Shown one piece after another: positions 5,676-11,695 of a DNA stretch of 11,695 nucleotides (the first letter of the stretch is position 1; each line of letters begins with the position of its first letter). The notes beneath the pieces were generated by a model that saw only the letters and a list, made by a program, of their open reading frames with translations, did not search any database and was not told the DNA's origin. The DNA comes from Verrucomicrobia bacterium UBA1200. GTDB lineage: Bacteria; Verrucomicrobiota; Kiritimatiellia; RFP12; UBA1067. The position numbers were made by a program, and so were the translations under genes. The stretch covers positions 999-12,693 of the forward strand of contig DBXY01000059.1 of assembly GCA_002309765.1 (NCBI GenBank), in the 5' to 3' direction.

Positions 5676-8600
5676 AGCTTCAATCCTTCCTCTTCAACGA
5701 TCAGGCGGTATCCCGCCACATCATTGGCTTCATCGGCCACGAAGGACACATTTGTCGGAGCCGTTGTCCAAGTTATCACGTAAGGTTTCTCCGCCTTGGA
5801 CAACTCGATGAGATCGGCGCGTCCGCGGAGATCCACCGTAATGGTAGCGCCTTCAGCGAACGTAACCGTCTTCGAACCATTCGCGACCGTGGAAGTGCTA
5901 TCCCAGGATCCCGTTTTTCCGGAAAGATTGACCACCGAACCGTTCTGCATTTCGCAGCCGTAGAAATAGTCCGTCATCGGGGTAAACGTGCCGGACACCT
6001 TAAGCACACCGGTTCCATCGTTATGGTTAGACGAAGCACGGTACGCCGTGTAATCGCGCAAATCGACGGGCGCATTCACCCTCATAGCCGCCGCAACGCG
6101 GAAGGAGGCATCCGTAGCGATCACTCCGTCTTTGCCGATTTCCAACCAACCACCGTCCATAACATCCAGAATACCATTCCTCACCTCGGTGTTGTAGAGG
6201 TAGAAAAATTTTCCCCCGCTATTCAACGCCACCGAGAGCGTGTACCCTCCAAGATCAAGGATGGTGCGAGTATATCCGTTGCCTATGAAACCGCAATGAT
6301 TCTGGAAGTTAAACGCGGAATCTGCGGTAAGGAATACGTACTTCAACTGAGCCGTGCCGTTGCCGATATCGGCAGTCGTGTTCTGAAGCGTTCCTCCGTT
6401 GAGCACGAAAGCGTTGTACCAAAAGTCGTACTTACCGTTTGTCTCGAATACCGCGCCTTCATTCACCGTGACGGCACCATGCGTCACCCCGGCATCACAA
6501 CGTGCGAAAACGACGTTGTCAAACGTATTCGCCTTGTCGCCGGAAGTTGTGGGCTGATAGAACTGGAAGATGTATGATCCGGCGTTGTTGAGCGTCACCT
6601 CCCCTTCGCAAATGGAGTAGGTGTCGGCCGTCGTCGTGACCGAAGCGATCTTGGTCACAACACCGTTATAGATCAACCGCAAGTCCGTTGTCGCGCCGAG
6701 ATAATTCGGCCGGCCCGCATAGGAGAATGAATAACGGTAGGTGCCGGGTTCGGTAACGATGATCGTCTGCGATGCCTCCGAAGTCGAACTTGCGTTAGTC
6801 TGAAGGTAGAGCGCGTACTTGCCGACCCCGCGGCCGCTCGCGACCCACGTCCCGCTTGCCTTAGACAATCCGATTTGGCCGGGAGTGGTAGAATCCCAGT
6901 AAGGATTTGCGAACCCGTTGCCGCCGGTCGAGTACGACCAGTTGCCGGAGTTATTGCCCACAACGGTTCCGTCATCGAAGCTTCCGTTCTTCAAGAGGTT
7001 TATCGATCCCAACGGGAATTTCGTACCGTTGAGTCCAGGCTTGAGTGTACCGGCTTCTACCACCATGCCGCCGGAGAACGTCTGACCCGCTGTCACCATG
7101 GCCAGTGTTCCGGCACCGGTCTTGACTACTCTCACGTTGTCTTTGATCGTAATGCCGGCAAGCGAGAACGTCTCGCCCTCCCCTACCTCGATCTGCAACT
7201 CGCCAATGGTGTTTGCCGAGTTAATCACGCTCGCGCCCACATAGTCGTCGCACGCGATCTTTGCCACTTTGAGAACATGGCCGTTGAGATCAATGGCCGC
7301 ACCGCTCTCAAGCAAGATGTTCTTCATTGAGCGCCAGTCGCAATCACAACCAAGCTTGATGACGGTACCGCCACTACCCATCTGGAAGTTCGAGGCACTG
7401 AAGGAAATCTCCGCGCCACCATTGATTGAAATCGCCATCGGGGTCTTCACGCCGTTTACCGACACGTCACGCGAGCCTTGACCGCCCCAGGTATCGCCGC
7501 AAACAATGGTGAAACGATGCCAACCAGCCGAAATTACGCAATCAGCCTCGGTCTTGGCCGTGTAAGTGCGGTTGAGCACCACCCATTCGCCGTCAACGGC
7601 GAAACCAAAGTAGTCGTCGAAGGATTGCGTGATATGCCAATTGCCGGCCTGCGTGTCGGTCACGCAGAACCAGCCGTCGAAACGCAACTGCGCCCAGTCG
7701 AGGTACGAATACTGCCAGACCGTATTCTGCCCCTCAAGGTTGGCGATGTCGCCGTTACCCTGCGACTCATATTCGTTTAGCGCTATGTTGACATAGCTGG
7801 TATCGGGGTAAGTGCTGTTGGAATACCGGTCGGCTCCGTAGAAGATCCGCCCCCATTGGGTGGCCTTCGGCAGACCGTCGCCGAGCTGTACGCGGCCCCA
7901 CGGAACGGTCGCGTCTTCAGGGATGTTCAGCGTGGTATCGCCGTCGATGATGACGGTTGTGAAATCGCCGGGCACGGCACCGACAAGCTCCGTACCGGCG
8001 GCATTCTTGCAGTTCCAGTTCGCCGGGTCAAGAAGATTCTCCGCCTCACCGCCGCCAGTCCATACCGCAGTAGCAGGACGTTCCGGTCTTAGGCATATCG
8101 CCCAGAGGCCGTCGTTACGCGCCGCAACTACCACCTGTTTTGCATCAATCGCCGCGCCGACTCCGATAAACTCCAGTACCGGCGGCACATTGCCCCACGA
8201 AGCGAGTAGCGTGTCATCCTCGAAGGTGCGTTCACCCAGATCCACCGTGACGATCGTATTGGGGTAGAAAGTCAGCGACGAACTGTCGAACACATCCGTA
8301 AAGAGCGACAAATCAAGCGTGGTTTCAAGATGGCCGTCCGCCCCCAACGTGACCGTAGGATGCGGTACGGCGGAACCCGACCTCGCCTGTATATTCGGCG
8401 CGTATGCTTCGTAAACCACAAACTCCGGACGCGTTGTCCATGTATTGTTGAACAGCGCATTTGCCTTAAAGCGCAACGCCTTGACGGGCGAAAGCGCCAC
8501 GTCGTGCTGCTGAAGCGTTCCGCGTACCTCCACCTCGCAGTCTGGCGCGGATTTGTTATTGTGGTAAAATTCCACCGTGGCATCCTCTTCGATGACGATT

Positions 8601-11545
8601 TTGCCCGCTCCGCTGTAGGCAATACTGTCGCTGTAGAGGATCACGCCCTTCACGGTGAGCGTGTGCCCGTTCATGTACATCGTGTGTTCGTTGAGGTAGT
8701 TGTAGAAAAGGAGCGCCCAGGTCTCGGGGCCGCCGATCGTCGCGTCTCCAGAAAGTGTTACATCCTGGAGATACGCCCGGTTGCTGCCGCCGGTGGCCCA
8801 CGGGTTCGACACCGTGACGGTGTTCACCAGCGCGCCCGCGCCATCGGGGCCGGATCCCGCGATCACATAGTCGTAGTCGTGATAAACCCGTCCGCTCATA
8901 TCGAACTGCGCACCATCCTCCACAACGATCGTGCCGTACTGCGCACCGCACGAGGCCGTACCCTCCGTGGAAGTCTGCTTAACCACGCCTTCCTTTACCA
9001 TCATCGACACACTGCCGCTGCGCCGCCCGCCAGCGCCGAAGCCGGAATTGGCGCGGGTCATAATGAGCTTGCCCTTGCCGGTCTTCCACACCTGCATGCC
9101 GGCACCGCCGGTAATCGCGACCTGGGTATTTTCACTCGTCTCTCCCTCCGGCACGTTGACGTCGAGAATAGCGCGACCAGACGGAACCAGGGAGATGTTG
9201 TCAAACGACGCGCCAGAATTGCTGGTGCAGGAAATTGTTATCTTGTGGATACCCGCGTTAAGGTATATGGACCCCGTGCGCGTGGTTGTAAGGTTGTTTT
9301 GTCCCTCCCAAGAAATTACGGTCACTCCGTCTATCTGCACGTTACCGTTACTCTTCCACTGTGTGCCGCTGTTATTTCTGGTACCCAGCTGAATCGAAAG
9401 TTTACAATTCGAAGCGCGGTCAAGCTTGAAGCTCTGGCTTATATTGGAGCCGCTGTTGATAAAGCACCACACGGAGCCGTTCGCCTGCGAGTTTCCATAG
9501 TCGCGGTTGTTCTTCTGAATATAGACGGTACCGCTGTAGTTCCATCCTTCTGGAGACTTGCAAATACGCGCACCGGAGTCCACGGGGTTGTTTTCAAACC
9601 CGGGATTGAATATCAGATTTCCGCCAAGCGATGACGTAATCGTACCATTTCCCTCAAGGCCATTGACCGTAATTTGGTTGCCCGCGATATCGAGCGTGCC
9701 TTCTATGAAGTCGGTACCGCCGCTGTTTGTCATCGGCGCCTTGACGGTAAAGTTACCCGCGCCCGCCTTTGTCACCTTGACCCCGCCCGAGATGCGCACG
9801 CCTTCATTGACTGACGTGACGCCATAGAGCGTATTGACAACCAGCTCCCCGCCGTCAGACTCACCGGAGGGGGACAATTCAGCTCCCGCAGAAAGCGGCG
9901 TATCGGTCATATTCGCCGCAAAGGTACCGCCGATACGGTCATAGACGCCCAACTCCCCGTCCTCAACCCGCTTAACCGGCACGAAGTCGCACTTGAGTCC
10001 GCCACGCCAGTCGTACACTTTGAAAGAGTAGAGACGGTAGCTCGCCCAGTTACCCATGGTAGTGGATGAAGTAAGGTTGGCACCCGCAGTGTGGGAGGCG
10101 AAGAGGACGAGCGGTCCACCTACCGTGAAACCGCCCTTGCCGGCCATCATGCCGGCGTCCGCGCCGTCGAGAGTGCATTTGAGCGTCCACCCGTCCGCCA
10201 CCACCGTGCTATCGACACCGGCGGTTGGAGAGAGTTTGTTTCCGCCCGCCGTGTTGCCGTTTCGGTCGAAACGGAGCAGATTTCCGCTAATCATGAAACT
10301 CGTAAAGGTGTTCGCCGAGGTTGTCGTTCCCCGCGCACACCAGAGACACTGGGTGCCGTTCTTGTTCGCGAAGCGCAGCTTGATCTCGATGCGATCGGTA
10401 CAGGCGGGCGTGAACCCGGTGTTGACCCACTGCTTGCCGCTCGATTCAATATACTCCAAAGGAAGGTACTCGGCCGGAATGGCCGGCGAAGTAATCGTAC
10501 CTTCTCCGTCAAGAGCCGCGACGGTGAGCGTGTGTCCGGCAAGATCGAGAGTCCCGCCTGCAATCTTCGCGGTTAACCCTCGCCAATCGCAATCATCCGT
10601 CAAACGCGCGTCTTCAAACAAGACACCTGCGCATACGAAGCCGGAACCCACGGGAATCTGCGCCGCAAAGTCGCCGGAGAAACAGGCAAGTTTGTCCCCA
10701 TCTGGGAAGGAAGGCGACCAGTTGCCGACATTGGTGACATCATTATCCACGGCACCGGTCCAGTACACCGTTGTAACCGTGGTGGCGGTTCCCACGTTGG
10801 GAAGCGCGTCCGGTCCGGCAAGGACGCTTGCCTTCAGTTGATCATCGGTAAGGATGCCTTTCCACACGCGAACCTCGTCGTAGATAGCGTTGGCGTCGGC
10901 ATCACTGGAGTATTGCGAATGGCCAATGTAAAGCTTGGGCGAGGCTAGGTTGGAGAGATGCCAGTCCGGCACCCAATACTGTCCAAAGTTCTCCACCGTG
11001 CCGGTCGTTGCGTTGCGCCTCATCCAACGCACATTGGAGGAACCGTCGGCGTTCGCCTTGAAGGTAAAGGAAAAGTGGTATGGCGTGTTAAGCGTGAACG
11101 GGCACAATGCGCCATCGGATGTCATGATTGCCGAATCCGCTTTCGCAATCTTCACCTGATCGCGCTCGGCGTTCGTGCCATTATTCCAAACGGCGATAAA
11201 GTAGTTCTTGTTGTCCGGTCCGTAATCGATGATGCGAGCCCAATTTTTGATGGAGATCTGCGTGGCCCAAATTTCTACTGTTACCTCAGTCACGTCCGTG
11301 GGCAACATATCCGTTCCGAGGTTCAGCGATCCGGAGCTGTTTCCATCGCCAAAGAACTCAACGGCGGTATGGTTTTGGTTAAAAGCGACCGACGAACCGA
11401 TCTGTGTTGCCGTAGAACCGCCGATCGAGTCGGAATAGTCGCCGTTGAAACTCCAGCGGTGTACCAATTCAGGAACACCCGCCCACGCGGAACAGCCAAA
11501 AACCGCCGCCAGACAGAATCCCGTCACCATGCTTCTCGTATTCAT
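5639..11545 (-). CDS. Giant exported modular protein (LamG-like, jelly-roll, PA14-like and autotransporter-type beta-strand repeats)
   Basis: The product is 1,968 residues. Residues 1-22 (MNTRSMVTGFCLAAVFGCSAWA) form a signal peptide. A LamG/concanavalin-type lectin domain follows (about 24-245, with LVHRWSFNGDYSDSIGG and IYDEVRVWKGILTDDQL). A 'WTG..W' module is near 259 and again near 1157. A second LamG-like unit opens with EYLPLEYIESSGKQWVNTG (about 355-540). Jelly-roll-like domains starting NLIFNPGFE (about 640-790) and NLLKNGSFDDG (about 1510-1685) resemble carbohydrate-binding modules. A PA14-like domain is near 1225-1375. Autotransporter-associated beta-strand units lie between them, clearest at 1470-1502 (VVKTGAGTLAM, GGMVVEAGTLK). 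There is no C-terminal beta-barrel, PEP-CTERM or LPXTG signal; the protein ends TLFIIR. Start ATG 11545 has GAGGGGAG (11558-11551) 5 bases upstream. Domain names are by eye. A surface, glycan-binding or adhesive role is inferred; no catalytic site is recognised. Confidence 0.9.
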   Translation of the reverse strand: MNTRSMVTGFCLAAVFGCSAWAGVPELVHRWSFNGDYSDSIGGSTATQIGSSVAFNQNHTAVEFFGDGNSSGSLNLGTDMLPTDVTEVTVEIWATQISIKNWARIIDYGPDNKNYFIAVWNNGTNAERDQVKIAKADSAIMTSDGALCPFTLNTPYHFSFTFKANADGSSNVRWMRRNATTGTVENFGQYWVPDWHLSNLASPKLYIGHSQYSSDADANAIYDEVRVWKGILTDDQLKASVLAGPDALPNVGTATTVTTVYWTGAVDNDVTNVGNWSPSFPDGDKLACFSGDFAAQIPVGSGFVCAGVLFEDARLTDDCDWRGLTAKIAGGTLDLAGHTLTVAALDGEGTITSPAIPAEYLPLEYIESSGKQWVNTGFTPACTDRIEIKLRFANKNGTQCLWCARGTTTSANTFTSFMISGNLLRFDRNGNTAGGNKLSPTAGVDSTVVADGWTLKCTLDGADAGMMAGKGGFTVGGPLVLFASHTAGANLTSSTTMGNWASYRLYSFKVYDWRGGLKCDFVPVKRVEDGELGVYDRIGGTFAANMTDTPLSAGAELSPSGESDGGELVVNTLYGVTSVNEGVRISGGVKVTKAGAGNFTVKAPMTNSGGTDFIEGTLDIAGNQITVNGLEGNGTITSSLGGNLIFNPGFENNPVDSGARICKSPEGWNYSGTVYIQKNNRDYGNSQANGSVWCFINSGSNISQSFKLDRASNCKLSIQLGTRNNSGTQWKSNGNVQIDGVTVISWEGQNNLTTTRTGSIYLNAGIHKITISCTSNSGASFDNISLVPSGRAILDVNVPEGETSENTQVAITGGAGMQVWKTGKGKLIMTRANSGFGAGGRRSGSVSMMVKEGVVKQTSTEGTASCGAQYGTIVVEDGAQFDMSGRVYHDYDYVIAGSGPDGAGALVNTVTVSNPWATGGSNRAYLQDVTLSGDATIGGPETWALLFYNYLNEHTMYMNGHTLTVKGVILYSDSIAYSGAGKIVIEEDATVEFYHNNKSAPDCEVEVRGTLQQHDVALSPVKALRFKANALFNNTWTTRPEFVVYEAYAPNIQARSGSAVPHPTVTLGADGHLETTLDLSLFTDVFDSSSLTFYPNTIVTVDLGERTFEDDTLLASWGNVPPVLEFIGVGAAIDAKQVVVAARNDGLWAICLRPERPATAVWTGGGEAENLLDPANWNCKNAAGTELVGAVPGDFTTVIIDGDTTLNIPEDATVPWGRVQLGDGLPKATQWGRIFYGADRYSNSTYPDTSYVNIALNEYESQGNGDIANLEGQNTVWQYSYLDWAQLRFDGWFCVTDTQAGNWHITQSFDDYFGFAVDGEWVVLNRTYTAKTEADCVISAGWHRFTIVCGDTWGGQGSRDVSVNGVKTPMAISINGGAEISFSASNFQMGSGGTVIKLGCDCDWRSMKNILLESGAAIDLNGHVLKVAKIACDDYVGASVINSANTIGELQIEVGEGETFSLAGITIKDNVRVVKTGAGTLAMVTAGQTFSGGMVVEAGTLKPGLNGTKFPLGSINLLKNGSFDDGTVVGNNSGNWSYSTGGNGFANPYWDSTTPGQIGLSKASGTWVASGRGVGKYALYLQTNASSTSEASQTIIVTEPGTYRYSFSYAGRPNYLGATTDLRLIYNGVVTKIASVTTTADTYSICEGEVTLNNAGSYIFQFYQPTTSGDKANTFDNVVFARCDAGVTHGAVTVNEGAVFETNGKYDFWYNAFVLNGGTLQNTTADIGNGTAQLKYVFLTADSAFNFQNHCGFIGNGYTRTILDLGGYTLSVALNSGGKFFYLYNTEVRNGILDVMDGGWLEIGKDGVIATDASFRVAAAMRVNAPVDLRDYTAYRASSNHNDGTGVLKVSGTFTPMTDYFYGCEMQNGSVVNLSGKTGSWDSTSTVANGSKTVTFAEGATITVDLRGRADLIELSKAEKPYVITWTTAPTNVSFVADEANDVAGYRLIVEEEGLKLLYTGATLFIIR

Positions 11546-11602
11546 GAAAACTCCCCTCTTTTCACAACAACACCGAATGACACATCAAATGCCAACGCCA
11601 CC

Positions 11603-11627
11603 AACTATCAATAACTATCGCATAGTT
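11603..11627. promoter_or_regulatory. Operator-like cluster of AACTATC half-sites
   Basis: AACTAT-CGC-ATAGTT (11613-11627) is a perfect 6-base inverted repeat with a 3-base spacer. A further direct copy, AACTATC (11603-11609), lies exactly 10 bases (one helical turn) from the AACTATC at 11613-11619. The cluster sits at the expected transcription start of the giant gene, so a bound protein would block it. No known regulator motif is recognised. Confidence 0.45.
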
Positions 11628-11631
11628 TAAC

Positions 11632-11637
11632 ATTATA
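11632..11637 (-). promoter_or_regulatory. -10 box of the giant exported gene
   Basis: The minus strand reads TATAAT, a perfect -10 hexamer, about 87 bases upstream of the start codon. No good -35 box lies at 16-18 bases; TTTCTG at 16 is a poor match. Transcription would begin near 11625, inside the AACTATC repeat cluster, and give a leader of about 80 bases. The missing -35 could mean an activator is needed. Confidence 0.45.
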
Positions 11638-11695
11638 TGCCGACGCATACAAGCAGAAATCGCAAGTTTGTCACTTCACCTTGACCGTCTCCGCC

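Noticed and set aside
5630..6577. A 315-residue plus-strand ORF just downstream of leuB
   Set aside because: It would look like a fifth operon gene, but no family is recognisable and it is antisense to the C-terminal part of the giant protein, which reads coherently.
8330..9634. A 434-residue plus-strand ORF opposite the giant gene
   Set aside because: The composition is His/Arg/Val-rich without domains. It lies wholly within the giant gene, whose module structure continues unbroken across it.
5639..11545. Classical type V autotransporter
   Set aside because: Beta-strand repeats of the passenger type are present, but no C-terminal barrel domain and no terminal aromatic beta-signal are seen.
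11671..11695. Possible 3' end of another minus-strand gene (reads AETVKVK then TGA)
   Set aside because: Only seven codons are visible. The reading is plausible for a protein tail, but the fragment is too short to support a feature; sequence to the right would decide.

Overview
The window holds a leucine-biosynthesis operon, preceded by what reads as a classical ribosome-mediated attenuator. It is flanked on both sides by minus-strand genes for large, exported, glycine-rich repeat proteins. A bacterium of the PVC superphylum, perhaps Kiritimatiellota or a related Verrucomicrobia/Lentisphaerae lineage, fits best. The pointers are a nearly 2,000-residue secreted protein mixing LamG-like, jelly-roll, PA14-like and autotransporter-type beta-strand modules without a beta-barrel, and a short exported protein with a DTDGDG calcium motif. 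This assignment is an inference from gene style, since no rRNA or other marker gene is present.

Region by region. Positions 1-617 (minus) are the N-terminal part of a GC-rich secreted protein with RCC1-like repeats, running off the window edge. Positions 618-1168 form an AT-rich intergenic region. It carries a promoter candidate for each direction, two inverted repeats of unknown role, and the leu leader: a 27-residue peptide ORF with tandem CTC-CTT leucine codons, an antiterminator pairing, and an intrinsic terminator that ends about 28 bases before leuA. Positions 1169-5618 (plus) are leuA-leuC-leuD-leuB. leuC/leuD overlap by one base and leuD/leuB by four, so the last three genes look translationally coupled. 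Positions 5639-11545 (minus) are one giant exported modular gene that converges on leuB with only 20 bp between the stops. Positions 11546-11695 hold its promoter region, with a perfect TATAAT and an operator-like cluster of AACTATC half-sites.

How the genes work together. The four leu genes encode every step specific to leucine synthesis: LeuA condenses 2-oxoisovalerate with acetyl-CoA, LeuCD isomerises the product, and LeuB oxidises it to 2-oxoisocaproate, leaving only a general transaminase. The leader suggests expression rises when charged tRNA-Leu is scarce, and LeuA keeps a C-terminal regulatory domain, so both transcriptional and feedback control by leucine are likely. The flanking surface or exported proteins have no evident functional link to the operon.

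The most interesting signal is the leu attenuator, with mutually exclusive perfect base pairing and leucine codons placed where the model requires. Next come the operator-like repeats upstream of the giant gene and that gene's modular architecture.
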